This document shows, piece by piece, positions 8,802-17,536 of a stretch of 64,000 nucleotides of DNA; position 1 is the stretch's first letter, and each line of letters opens with the position of its first letter. Location: positions 62,001 through 126,000 of the forward strand of contig NZ_WHNY01000059.1 in NCBI RefSeq assembly GCF_013141695.1, given 5' to 3'. Origin of the DNA: Paenibacillus plantarum (GTDB taxonomy: Bacteria > Bacillota > Bacilli > Paenibacillales > NBRC-103111). Below the pieces are notes generated by a model. That model saw nothing but the letters and a program-made list of their open reading frames with translations, had not been told where the DNA came from and ran no database searches. The position numbers were made by a program, and so were the translations under genes.

Positions 8802-10608
8802 GATGATCCTCTCCTGAGCGCATAATGGGAATTTCGATAAGAATAATCGTTCCTTGCATGACCTCACTCTCGATTTCAAAACGATAGTTCGAGCCAAAAT
8901 AAAGCTGAAGCCGTTTGATCAAGTTTTCAAGTCCAATACCCGTACTCTGCTCACTATCCGATACGTATTTGCCGCTAAGGATACGTTCCACCATTTCGGA
9001 TGACATCCCTACACCATTGTCTCGAATTTCGAAGCTTACAAATCCCTCATCACGCCATCCCCTAATGGAAAGATGTCCTATTCCCGGTTTGATCTCTAAT
9101 CCATGCGTGATGGCATTTTCCACGATTGGTTGAATCAACAGTTTGAGCGTATATAAGGATTCGATTTCTTCATCAATATCAATCTCGACTTCCAATTTAT
9201 CCCCGTAACGCATCTGTTGAATCACAAGAAAGTTGCGGATTTGATACATATCTTCCTTAACTTGGATGAAAGGTTGCCCTTTGCGGATGCTAAACCGCAG
9301 CAACTCTCCAAGTGAAACAACTGTTTTACTAATATCCGTCATTTTATGAATACGTGCCATCCAATTGATCGAATCCAGTGCATTATAGAGAAAATGCGGG
9401 TTGAACTGAGCATGGATGGCTTTGATTTCAGCTTCCTTCAGCATTAATTGCTTCTTATAAACCTCATCAATCAACTGCTTGATCCGCTGTACCATTTTAT
9501 TGAAACTGAGACCTAGCTGCCCGACTTCGTCTCTATATTTGGAAGAAAAGGCAACATCCATATTACCGTTTTCCACGAGATACATCAGCGATTTCAGCTT
9601 CCGCAGCGGATTCGTAATCGTTACCGATAACACATAGGCAACCCAGCAGGACACAACACCGAATAAGATCATAATAAATAACATCAAATTACGAATGCTG
9701 CTGCTCTCCTTTGTCAAAATGGCTACTGGGACAATACTAACCAGCTTGAATCCCGTAATCTCAGATGTATCGTAAACGACCATGACAGGAGCTGAATCTT
9801 TGCTGGTTGGTTCGAAAAATCCTTTGTTACCTGATAATACTTTATCTAAATAAGGTTCGTCTAACTTCGTACCCACGATATGCTTGGACGGCGTACTCGA
9901 AATGACATAGCCATTTCGATCCAACAATAACATCTGTCCGCCAGGCTGCAAGTGGGCCTTGTTATACTTGTCAGCCAGCGTATTCTCCATAATATCCACG
10001 ATCATATAACCAAGCGGTTTGTTCGTTTCAATCTTCTTGAGCAGCCTGCCACTGCTTAAAACAATACCAAAATCCTCCGTCTTTTTCATGCTGTAATGCG
10101 TATCCCATATGATATTGCCTCCTGCTAGCCGCATTTTACGAAACAATCCCCAATTCAAGTTATAATCGTCGTATTGATTAGGAAGAAGGTTGCCGGTAAA
10201 ATAACGATCCCCATTCTCTCCAAGCAAGTAAATGGCAATATTCCAGTTTTTGAAGCCCAGAAAAGTATCCAGAATATCATTGACTCTTTTTTCATCCTGG
10301 TGCTTCTCTGCTAATGGTCTCCCCTGCTCCTTAGACAGTACATCTTGTATTTCTCTGTTGCTATAGATGTACATGGTCAATTGCTCGATATCTTTAACGA
10401 AATAATTCAAGCTGTAATTCACTTGAGACAAACTTTCAAGAATCGTTTTGCTCACTTGTGTTTGTACGACCTGTGACGATTTATAATAGGAAAAGGTTCC
10501 AAGAATGGATAAGGGGATAATGGCCAACGGAAGGAATAAAATAATGAGCTTTTTCTGAAGGCTTGTACCAAGTAAATAATTTTGAAATCGCTCTCGTATG
10601 TTGGACAT
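8794..10608 (-). CDS. YesM-type sensor histidine kinase
   Basis: 604 residues. TM1 lies at about residues 20-42. A large extracellular Cache-type sensor follows (about 43-290, with VYDTSEITGFKLVSIVP near its end), then TM2 at about 300-322 and a HAMP segment. The His_kinase dimerisation segment carries HAQFNPHFLYNALDSINW, in which the phospho-acceptor His precedes FLYN. The C-terminal HATPase has ENAITHGLE, EIRDNGVGM and STGIGLENL. It is translationally coupled to the response regulator by an 8-bp overlap. Kinases of this class sense extracellular solutes, sometimes through a binding protein; the two binding proteins nearby are candidate partners. Confidence 0.93.
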   Translation of the reverse strand: MSNIRERFQNYLLGTSLQKKLIILFLPLAIIPLSILGTFSYYKSSQVVQTQVSKTILESLSQVNYSLNYFVKDIEQLTMYIYSNREIQDVLSKEQGRPLAEKHQDEKRVNDILDTFLGFKNWNIAIYLLGENGDRYFTGNLLPNQYDDYNLNWGLFRKMRLAGGNIIWDTHYSMKKTEDFGIVLSSGRLLKKIETNKPLGYMIVDIMENTLADKYNKAHLQPGGQMLLLDRNGYVISSTPSKHIVGTKLDEPYLDKVLSGNKGFFEPTSKDSAPVMVVYDTSEITGFKLVSIVPVAILTKESSSIRNLMLFIMILFGVVSCWVAYVLSVTITNPLRKLKSLMYLVENGNMDVAFSSKYRDEVGQLGLSFNKMVQRIKQLIDEVYKKQLMLKEAEIKAIHAQFNPHFLYNALDSINWMARIHKMTDISKTVVSLGELLRFSIRKGQPFIQVKEDMYQIRNFLVIQQMRYGDKLEVEIDIDEEIESLYTLKLLIQPIVENAITHGLEIKPGIGHLSIRGWRDEGFVSFEIRDNGVGMSSEMVERILSGKYVSDSEQSTGIGLENLIKRLQLYFGSNYRFEIESEVMQGTIILIEIPIMRSGEDHRV

Positions 10609-10721
10609 AACCTCACTCTTTCCGTGTGTTTGTAATCATACTTATTTTTATCCAAAGTCTTCTTTTCAATGACAATCGTACAGGACAATAGTTCGGACTT
10701 CAACCCCCGCAGAAATTAAAA

Positions 10722-10764
10722 GAGTCCCGCAGAGCGGCTTATAGCCAAACTCTCGGGACTTTTA
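10722..10764 (-). terminator. Terminator of the pdh operon
   Basis: The minus-strand stem AGTCCCG...CGGGACT, with a further inner AGAG/CTCT and GGCT/AGCC stem, is followed by CTTTTAATTT. It lies about 35 bp after the lpdA stop codon. Confidence 0.8.
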
Positions 10765-10796
10765 TCTAAAGGCATGAAATAACCGTATGAAATAAA

Positions 10797-12212
10797 TTAT
10801 TTACCAAGTTGGTGAATCGGATGTCCAAGCGCACCTTCAGCGGCATCCATAATCATTTCCGTCAATGTTGGATGTGCATGAATCGTAAGTGCGATATCTT
10901 CCAGGTTAGCGCCCATTTCAACAGCAAGTGCTAACTCACCGATCAAGTTGGAAGCTTCTGGTCCTACGATTTGTCCACCAAGCAATTGACCTGTTTCTTT
11001 GTCGCCAACAAGCTTCACGAAGCCTTGTGCCGCGTTCAAAGAGTTCGCACGTCCGTTAGCCGCATAAGGGAATTTACCAATGGTAACATTGATTCCTTGC
11101 GCTTTTGCTTCGGTTTCACTTAGACCTACGCCAGCAATCTCCGGATCGGAGAATACGACAGCAGGCATTGCTTTGTAATCAACGATACTTGCGTGACCAG
11201 CAATCGCTTCAGCCGCCACTTTTGCCTCATAGGAAGCTTTGTGTGCCAAGGAAAGACCAGGAACAACATCACCAATTGCGAAAATGTGAGGAATGCTCGT
11301 TCTACCTTGGTTATCGACTTCGATCAAACCGCGGTCTGTCATTTTCAAGTTAATCAGGTCTAGACCAAGTTCGCCATCTGTGTTCGGACGACGACCAACA
11401 GTTACAAGAACGTAATCTGCTGTGACTTGTTTCTCTTCGCCTTTAACTGTGAATGTAACCGTAACATCGTTGTCTGTTTTCGTACAGGATTGTGCTAACG
11501 CTTCGGTATGGACCTCTACGCCAACTTTCTCTAAGTTCTTAGCTACCAGCTTCGTTAATTCTTTCTCGAAGCCAGGAAGCACGTGATCAGAGCCTTCCAA
11601 TACAGTCACTTTCGTACCGAATTTCGCATACGTTTGACCAAGCTCGATCCCGATATAGCCACCACCGATAACGATCATGCTTTTCGGAATTTCAGGCAAG
11701 TTCAACGCTTCTGTCGAAGAGATGATTCTTCCGCCGTAAGGGAAAGCTTTCAACTCAATCGGACGGGAGCCTGTTGCGATAATACAGTTTTTGAAACGGT
11801 AACGCGGTGCTTCTGCATCATTGAACACACGTGCTTCGTGCTCATTGATAAACATCGCTTCACCTTGGAACGTTTGGATCTTGTTTCCTTTGAGCAAGCC
11901 GCTAACGCCGCCTGTTTGTTTAGCAACGATGCTGTTTTTCCAAGCTTGTACCTTCGCAAAGTCCACTTTCACGTTCTCTACGGAGATCCCGATGCTATCA
12001 GCATGCTGAGCATGCTCGTACGTATGTGCTGCTGAGATCAAAGCTTTGGATGGGATACAACCGCGGTTCAAACAGACCCCGCCCCAAGCCTCTTTATCAA
12101 CAATAAGAACGCTTTGTCCAAGCTGTGCTGCGCGAATCGCAGCAACGTAACCGCCAGGACCCGCACCGATAACCAACAAATCTATATCTAAAGAAGCATC
12201 TCCTACAACCAT
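10797..12212 (-). CDS. lpdA: Dihydrolipoyl dehydrogenase (E3)
   Basis: 471 residues, the normal length for this FAD enzyme. It reoxidises dihydrolipoamide on E2 and reduces NAD+. The N-terminal FAD-binding motif is VIGAGPGGYVAA. The redox disulfide CLNRGC is followed by IPSKAL. An NAD-binding segment has IGGGYIGIELGQTYA. The C-terminal catalytic pair lies in HAHPTLTEMI, with the usual Glu following. GGAGGTG lies 7 nt upstream of the ATG, inside the last codons of the E2 gene, whose stop is 4 bp away. Last gene of the pdh operon, probably also serving other 2-oxoacid dehydrogenases. Confidence 0.98.
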   Translation of the reverse strand: MVVGDASLDIDLLVIGAGPGGYVAAIRAAQLGQSVLIVDKEAWGGVCLNRGCIPSKALISAAHTYEHAQHADSIGISVENVKVDFAKVQAWKNSIVAKQTGGVSGLLKGNKIQTFQGEAMFINEHEARVFNDAEAPRYRFKNCIIATGSRPIELKAFPYGGRIISSTEALNLPEIPKSMIVIGGGYIGIELGQTYAKFGTKVTVLEGSDHVLPGFEKELTKLVAKNLEKVGVEVHTEALAQSCTKTDNDVTVTFTVKGEEKQVTADYVLVTVGRRPNTDGELGLDLINLKMTDRGLIEVDNQGRTSIPHIFAIGDVVPGLSLAHKASYEAKVAAEAIAGHASIVDYKAMPAVVFSDPEIAGVGLSETEAKAQGINVTIGKFPYAANGRANSLNAAQGFVKLVGDKETGQLLGGQIVGPEASNLIGELALAVEMGANLEDIALTIHAHPTLTEMIMDAAEGALGHPIHQLGK

Positions 12213-12216
12213 GATG

Positions 12217-13554
12217 TTACACCTCCAAGACGAGAAGCTCTGGATCAGCCAGAAGCTGTTTGATGTAGTTCAAGAAGCTTTGCGCTGTCGCTCCGTCTAC
12301 GATACGGTGATCGAAACTCAAGGAAAGCGCCATAACGTGTGCGGCAACGATTTGTCCGTTTTTCACAACTGGTTTCTCTGTGATACGGCCTGCACCTAGG
12401 ATTGCAACTTCAGGGAAGTTGATAACTGGTGTGAAGAACATACCGCCAACGGAACCAATGTTCGTGATGGAAATGGTGCCGCCTTTCATTTCGTTCGGAG
12501 ACAATTTGCCTTCGCGACCGCGAACAGCCAAATCTTTGATTGAAGAAGCAATCGACCAGACGTTTTTACGATCAGCATCATGGATAACAGGAACGAGCAA
12601 GCCGTTGTCTGTATCTGTTGCGATACCGATGTTGTAGTACTTTTTGTAGACGATTTCTTGCTTCTCTTCGTCGATCATCGCGTTCATAACCGGGAATTGA
12701 CGACAAGCTGCTACCAATGCTTTCACGATGAAAGGAAGGTATGTCAGTTTCACGCCTTTTTTCTCAGCTAGAGGCTTCGTACGCTCACGAAGAGCGACTA
12801 GTGCCGACACGTCGATTTCATCCATCAATGTCACGTGCGGAGCCGTGTACACGGATTTCACCATCGCGTTCGCAATGATTTTACGGATGCCCTTGAACGG
12901 AATCCGTTCTTCGACGCGATCGCCAACTGCAACCACTTGTGCAGCAGCAGGTGCTGTTGTTGATTCAGAAGCTGCTGGAGCTGCTTCCTCTGTTGCTGCC
13001 GGAGCTGCAGCTGCGCCAGCTCCTGTGAAGCCAAGCACGTCCTCGCGTGTTACGCGGCCGTGCTTCCCTGTAGGCGTCACCTCTGCGAGTGTGATGCCTT
13101 TCTCTCTTGCAAGCTTGCGTACGCTAGGCGTCGCAAGCACTTCGCGGCCCGCGCCACCTGTAGGCGCGGCTGCTGGTACAGCTGCTGCCGCAGGCGCTGC
13201 TGCTGGTGCTGCCACTGCTGCTGGCGCAGGCGCCGCAGCAGGTGGAGTTGCTACAGCCACGGCTGGTGCCGCGTGGCTGGATCCTTGATGCATCGAAGCC
13301 GCAGGCATCTCGCCCGTTACTTCAATCGTCATCACAAGCTCACCGATTGTGCAGACTTGTCCATCTTTGACTGCAACGCTGACGATCTTGCCTTCAACCG
13401 GACAAGGAACTTCAACGACTGCTTTATCATTCTGTACTTCCATAAGAATCGTTTCGTCAGTTACGGTATCACCCGCTTTAACTAACATTTTCACGATCTC
13501 GCCTTCATGTATGCCTTCACCAAGCTCTGGGAACTTGTATTCAAACAATGCCAC
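12217..13554 (-). CDS. pdhC: Pyruvate dehydrogenase E2, dihydrolipoamide acetyltransferase
   Basis: 445 residues. There is one lipoyl domain (about 1-80) with the modified Lys in the NDKAVVE motif. A long Ala/Pro linker (about 95-135) follows, then the peripheral subunit-binding domain (ATPSVRKLAREKGI, about 142-178), a second Ala-rich linker, and the acyltransferase domain ending in the active-site signature SFDHRIVDGA. It transfers acetyl groups to CoA in the PDH complex core. The GC-rich linker creates long spurious reading frames on the other strand. It lies between pdhB and lpdA in the operon; lipoylation could come from LipL encoded 3 kb away. Confidence 0.97.
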   Translation of the reverse strand: MALFEYKFPELGEGIHEGEIVKMLVKAGDTVTDETILMEVQNDKAVVEVPCPVEGKIVSVAVKDGQVCTIGELVMTIEVTGEMPAASMHQGSSHAAPAVAVATPPAAAPAPAAVAAPAAAPAAAAVPAAAPTGGAGREVLATPSVRKLAREKGITLAEVTPTGKHGRVTREDVLGFTGAGAAAAPAATEEAAPAASESTTAPAAAQVVAVGDRVEERIPFKGIRKIIANAMVKSVYTAPHVTLMDEIDVSALVALRERTKPLAEKKGVKLTYLPFIVKALVAACRQFPVMNAMIDEEKQEIVYKKYYNIGIATDTDNGLLVPVIHDADRKNVWSIASSIKDLAVRGREGKLSPNEMKGGTISITNIGSVGGMFFTPVINFPEVAILGAGRITEKPVVKNGQIVAAHVMALSLSFDHRIVDGATAQSFLNYIKQLLADPELLVLEV

Positions 13555-13588
13555 GTGTACGACCTCCTGTTACCTTCGACTGGGTGAA

Positions 13589-14569
13589 TTAAAATTCAAG
13601 TACTTTCTTAATTCCAGCAATAACGCTTGCTGGACTTGGCAACCAAGCATCTTCGATCTGTGCAAATGGATACACCGTATCTGGTGGTGAAATACGTAGA
13701 ACTGGCGCTTCCAGATGTAGAATCGCTTTTTCATTAATTTGAGCAATAACCTCTGCAGCTACTCCAGATGTTTTTTGCGCTTCTTGAACGATAATCGCAC
13801 GATTTGTTTTCTTAATGGACGTAACAATGGTATCAATATCCAATGGAAGAAGTGTACGAAGGTCGATAACTTCGACTTTCACGCCTTCTGTTTTTTCGAT
13901 TTCTTCAGCGGCCTTCATGGAAGTGTGAACCATAGCGCCGTAAGTAATGATTGTAACGTCAGAACCTTCTTTAACAACATTCGCTTTACCAAGCTCGACT
14001 GTATATTCGCCTTCTGGTACTTCGCCGCGGAAAGCACGGTATAAGTTCAAATGCTCCATGAAGAAAACAGGGTCATTATCGCGAATAGCTGCAATTAGTA
14101 GACCTTTTGCATCGTAAGGATTGGAAGGAACAACAACTTTGATCCCTGGTGTTTGAACAAGTAGACCTTCAAGTGCGTCCGTATGAAGCTCAGCCGCTTT
14201 AACCCCGCCGCCAAATGGCGTACGGAATACGATAGGGGAGTTATAACGACCGCCGGAACGGTAACGCATACGAGCTGCTTGCACGCAAATTTGATCAAGT
14301 GCTTCATAGATGAAACCTACGAATTGGATTTCAGCGATTGGGCGGAAGCCCTGTACGCCTAAACCAACCGCAAGTCCGCCTATTGCGGACTCAGCAAGAG
14401 GCGTATCGAATACGCGCTCTTCGCCGAATTCTTTTTGTAAGCCTTCTGTTGCACGGAACACGCCACCAACGTTACCAACGTCTTCACCGAACAAAATAAC
14501 ATTAGGATCTCTTTCTAATTCTACGCGCATCGCGTCTTTTATCGCTTGAATCATTGTCATTTGTGCCAT
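13589..14569 (-). CDS. pdhB: Pyruvate dehydrogenase E1 component, beta subunit
   Basis: 326 residues, the typical length. A transketolase-type pyrimidine-binding domain (FGEDVGNVGGVFRAT near residue 27, then the DTPLAESAIGG and EIQFVGFIYEALDQI segments) is followed by the C-terminal transketolase domain with VIDLRTLLPLD and EAQKTSGV. With PdhA it forms the thiamine-diphosphate enzyme that decarboxylates pyruvate. The ATG has AGGAGG 12 nt upstream, a slightly long spacing; a second in-frame ATG three codons on is an alternative. Confidence 0.97.
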   Translation of the reverse strand: MAQMTMIQAIKDAMRVELERDPNVILFGEDVGNVGGVFRATEGLQKEFGEERVFDTPLAESAIGGLAVGLGVQGFRPIAEIQFVGFIYEALDQICVQAARMRYRSGGRYNSPIVFRTPFGGGVKAAELHTDALEGLLVQTPGIKVVVPSNPYDAKGLLIAAIRDNDPVFFMEHLNLYRAFRGEVPEGEYTVELGKANVVKEGSDVTIITYGAMVHTSMKAAEEIEKTEGVKVEVIDLRTLLPLDIDTIVTSIKKTNRAIIVQEAQKTSGVAAEVIAQINEKAILHLEAPVLRISPPDTVYPFAQIEDAWLPSPASVIAGIKKVLEF

Positions 14570-14616
14570 GACTACTCTGTGCCTCCTAAAGTTAAAACTT
14601 GTTTCGAACGTTTACT

Positions 14617-15699
14617 CTATTTATACAATTCTTTTTGTTCTTCCAAATGTGAAGGCGTAACTTCGAACATGGAGTCGATCAAACCAGCGACTGTCATTTT
14701 CTCTGTTTCTTCCGCTTTTTTGATGTGCTCAGCAACAGTAGCTTTCGCTTCTTCCTTCACTTTCGCTTCTTCTTCTTCGCTCCAGAGACCTTTTTTCGTC
14801 AAGAACAAACGCATACGTGTAAGCGGATCTCTTGGCTCCCAATCGGACTCTTCGTCTTTGGTACGGTATTTCGTCGTATCATCAGCCAAGGAATGTGGAC
14901 GGAAACGGTATGTCAATGCTTCGATCAACGTAGCGCCTTCGCCTCTGCGTCCTCTTTCAGCAGCTTCAGTAACAGCTTGAACAACAGCTAGAACGTCCAT
15001 GCCGTCTACTTGCACGCCTTTGATACCCGCAGCAACGGATTTATGTGCAACAGAAAGTGCTCCTGTTTGTTTCGAATAAGGTGTTGTAATCGCGTAACCA
15101 TTGTTTTGTACAAAGTAAATGACAGGCAATTTAAATGCGCCTGCAAAGTTCATACCTTCGTAGAAATCGCCTTCGGAGCTTCCGCCGTCACCTGTGTATG
15201 TGATTGCTACACGCGGTTGGTTGCGCTTTTTGAAAGCCATCGCTACGCCTGTTGCGTGAAGAATTTGTGCGCCGATAATAATTTGCGGCATTAGTACGTG
15301 AACATCTTGCGGAATTTGTCCGCCATGTTGATGACCGCGGGAATACAAGAATGCTTGATAAAGTGGAAGACCGTGCCATACCAATTGCGGCATATCGCGG
15401 TAACCTGGGCAAATGAAATCGTCTTTATTTAGGGCAAATTCACTACCAATCATGGATGCTTCTTGACCAGAAACCGGTGCATAGAAACCAAGACGGCCTT
15501 GACGACCTAGATTGACTGCTCTTTCATCCCATACGCGTGTAAATACCATTCTTCTCATTAATTCTTTTAATTGTTCATCGCTAAGCTTCGGCATTTTGTC
15601 GGGATTTACGACTGTGCCATCTGGAGCAAGAACCTGCAATGGCTCAACCTTTTCTGTGGTCACTTCATAATTTGCTTGGCTGACAAGTGGCTTACTCAT
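14617..15699 (-). CDS. pdhA: Pyruvate dehydrogenase E1 component, alpha subunit
   Basis: 360 residues. E1 alpha of pyruvate dehydrogenase, binding the diphosphate of TPP. The TPP/Mg motif is visible as GDGGSSEGDF followed by VQNNGYAI near residue 195, and the phosphorylation-loop-like segment FRPHSLADD near residue 265. First gene of a four-gene operon (alpha, beta, E2, E3). The ATG at 15699 is preceded by GAGGTG. The promoter is likely at 15758-15786. Confidence 0.97.
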   Translation of the reverse strand: MSKPLVSQANYEVTTEKVEPLQVLAPDGTVVNPDKMPKLSDEQLKELMRRMVFTRVWDERAVNLGRQGRLGFYAPVSGQEASMIGSEFALNKDDFICPGYRDMPQLVWHGLPLYQAFLYSRGHQHGGQIPQDVHVLMPQIIIGAQILHATGVAMAFKKRNQPRVAITYTGDGGSSEGDFYEGMNFAGAFKLPVIYFVQNNGYAITTPYSKQTGALSVAHKSVAAGIKGVQVDGMDVLAVVQAVTEAAERGRRGEGATLIEALTYRFRPHSLADDTTKYRTKDEESDWEPRDPLTRMRLFLTKKGLWSEEEEAKVKEEAKATVAEHIKKAEETEKMTVAGLIDSMFEVTPSHLEEQKELYK

Positions 15700-15757
15700 A
15701 CCATTTCACCTCTTATATGATTTTGGTGCCTACTATCTGAACTTCTGTTATAGTATT

Positions 15758-15786
15758 ATTATAATCCTGTTTTGGTGAATTGTACA
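15758..15786 (-). promoter_or_regulatory. Probable pdh operon promoter
   Basis: Minus strand: -35 TGTACA (4 of 6 consensus), a 17-bp spacer, and -10 TATAAT at 15763-15758, about 60 bp upstream of pdhA. No transcriptional regulator site was recognised. Confidence 0.5.
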
Positions 15787-15917
15787 CCAGTAGTGGCGGG
15801 GTATCTCACCTTTTTTACTGTTAGTGAATAGTACAGTTTAACAAAATATATAATACAGTTTATAAGGAAACAACAACTGCTATAATACACCTACCCCAAT
15901 TGAGAAGGAGATCCACG

Positions 15918-16649
15918 ATGCTTGATGACTCCCGTTTGTATAAGCGTACTATTGTAAAAGATGAAGTAACCTCGAGCCTGCTCGGAGAAAATCGTCCCCT
16001 GCGGATCTATCTCCCCCCTGGTTATAACGAACTGCTCTCTTATCCCGCTATTTACTGCCAAGATGGTGAACAGTTCTTTAATTTCGGCAGAATTGCTACA
16101 ACCCTTACTCGATTAATCCTAGATGAGAATCTAGAGCCGGCCATTGTAGTCGGAGTCGATGTGAATAATGCTAATCGAACATCCGAATATGCACCTGAAG
16201 GAGAGCGTCATGATGCCTACTGTCAATTCTTCGCAGAGGAGCTTCTCCCTTATGTAGAAAGTCGTTATCCCGTCCGTACGGAGCGATCAGAACGCATTCT
16301 TGCAGGAGATTCACTTGGTGGAACAGTTTCCTTGCATCTCGCCTTAGATTATCCTAGCCTTTTTTGCCGAGTTATATCCTTGTCAGGCGCATTTTTCGAC
16401 ATAACGCGTGAAAGAATCAAACAAGAAGATGACTTATCTTGGCTTGAGATTTATATGTTAATCGGCACAGATGAAACTGACGTTACAACAGAGCGCGGCA
16501 CTTTCGATTTCGTTCGGGAAAATAGACTGACTCATACGTTTTTGCAAGACAAAAATGCCACGCTTCACTATACAGAGAAACCTGGCAAACATATATGGGG
16601 TTTTTGGCAAATTGAACTGCCAGCGACGCTTCATTATTTTTTAGGATGA
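15918..16649 (+). CDS. Esterase, alpha/beta hydrolase (enterochelin esterase-like)
   Basis: 243 residues with no signal peptide, so cytoplasmic. It has the Esterase D/Fes-like alpha/beta hydrolase pattern: RPLRIYLPPGY, then YPAIYCQDGEQFF, the nucleophile elbow AGDSLGG (Ser near residue 133), an Asp region around LIGTDETDV, and a late His in KPGKHIWGFW. The start is taken at ATG 15918 because AAGGAG lies 8 nt upstream; a TTG at 15900 is in frame but lacks a site. It is divergent from pdhA and convergent with lipL. A -10-like TATAAT at 15881-15886 lies just upstream. The substrate is not predictable; siderophore esterases and general acyl-esterases both belong to this fold. Confidence 0.8.
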   Translation: MLDDSRLYKRTIVKDEVTSSLLGENRPLRIYLPPGYNELLSYPAIYCQDGEQFFNFGRIATTLTRLILDENLEPAIVVGVDVNNANRTSEYAPEGERHDAYCQFFAEELLPYVESRYPVRTERSERILAGDSLGGTVSLHLALDYPSLFCRVISLSGAFFDITRERIKQEDDLSWLEIYMLIGTDETDVTTERGTFDFVRENRLTHTFLQDKNATLHYTEKPGKHIWGFWQIELPATLHYFLG

Positions 16650-17462
16650 AATGGCATAACGATCCTTCATCAATGTAATCATTTCTTGAATCTGAGAATC
16701 GTCGGGATAGCCGGCGATTTCCTCAGCTTGAGCAAGCTGAATGCCCCGCTTGTTCATTACTTGTCGTAATTGCTCAACGAACAACTCCGCAGTTAAAGGC
16801 AAGTGCAAACACTCCGCTAAGCTCGACATGCTTTCCTGCGCAACAATCGGATAATCGTGTTTGGTTGCTGCTACGGCAGCCCTCTCATAAAATCCACGAG
16901 CTAATGCTGCCTTTTCCTCGCCGCGGCCTTCAACGATTAGAAAAGCTTGTACTGAAATAGCAAGTTGCTGCCTGCGTTGTGCAATACCACAAAATTTACG
17001 CCCTCCAATGCTCAGATCGAATTCCCCTGGGCAAAATGAACCGATAATTTCCCCTTGGTCAATTTGATCCGTAATGGAAGCCATCACTTCTCGAATCACC
17101 CCGACCATCAGATCGAAATCTTTGCGATGCTCCATATCTCCCGCTTCTTTCGGGAGCAGCAAAGAAATATTAACGACTCCCTTATCTAAGGGTACAGCTG
17201 CTCCGCCAGAATTACGTACAGCGGTATCATACCCCTGGCTTCGCAGCCACGCATCTGCAGTCGCTGCGCTTGGCAATCTGCTATCTCTTAATCCCATGAC
17301 GAACGCACGCGGGTGCCGCCAAATATGTAAGATGGGAGGTGTTCCTTGCCCAATTGCACGGCATAAGAGCTCTTCTAAAGCAAACGCATATAAAATTGGT
17401 TGGGATTCGGTATCATTTGAACGATCTAGCAAACGTAAGGTTGAAGGCAGTTGGGTCGCCAT
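16641..17462 (-). CDS. lipL: Octanoyl-[GcvH]:protein N-octanoyltransferase (LipL-like)
   Basis: 273 residues, BPL/LplA/LipB fold. The signature VRNSGGAAVPLDKGVVNISL near residue 75 and SFCPGEFDLSIGGRKFCGIAQRR near residues 145-170 match the LipL branch of lipoyl amidotransferases. The Cys of SFCPGE is the expected catalytic residue. In Bacillus, LipL moves octanoyl or lipoyl groups from GcvH to the E2 subunits, which fits its place near the pdh operon. The ATG at 17462 is chosen for its AGGAG 10 nt upstream; the frame is open back to 17531. A general lipoate-protein ligase is the alternative, less likely given the NSGG motif. Confidence 0.85.
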   Translation of the reverse strand: MATQLPSTLRLLDRSNDTESQPILYAFALEELLCRAIGQGTPPILHIWRHPRAFVMGLRDSRLPSAATADAWLRSQGYDTAVRNSGGAAVPLDKGVVNISLLLPKEAGDMEHRKDFDLMVGVIREVMASITDQIDQGEIIGSFCPGEFDLSIGGRKFCGIAQRRQQLAISVQAFLIVEGRGEEKAALARGFYERAAVAATKHDYPIVAQESMSSLAECLHLPLTAELFVEQLRQVMNKRGIQLAQAEEIAGYPDDSQIQEMITLMKDRYAISS

Positions 17463-17536
17463 AAGGTTAAGTCTCCTGAGTTTAGTATGTGTCATCAGCG
17501 TGGGTAGCCAAATAGGCTTAACCTCCATCATACCTG

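Noticed and set aside
12728..13288. 186-codon plus-strand frame opposite pdhC
   Set aside because: It mirrors the Ala/Pro linkers of the E2 gene, where GC-rich codons suppress stops on the other strand. No ribosome site, and the product is Ala/Gly/Arg low complexity.
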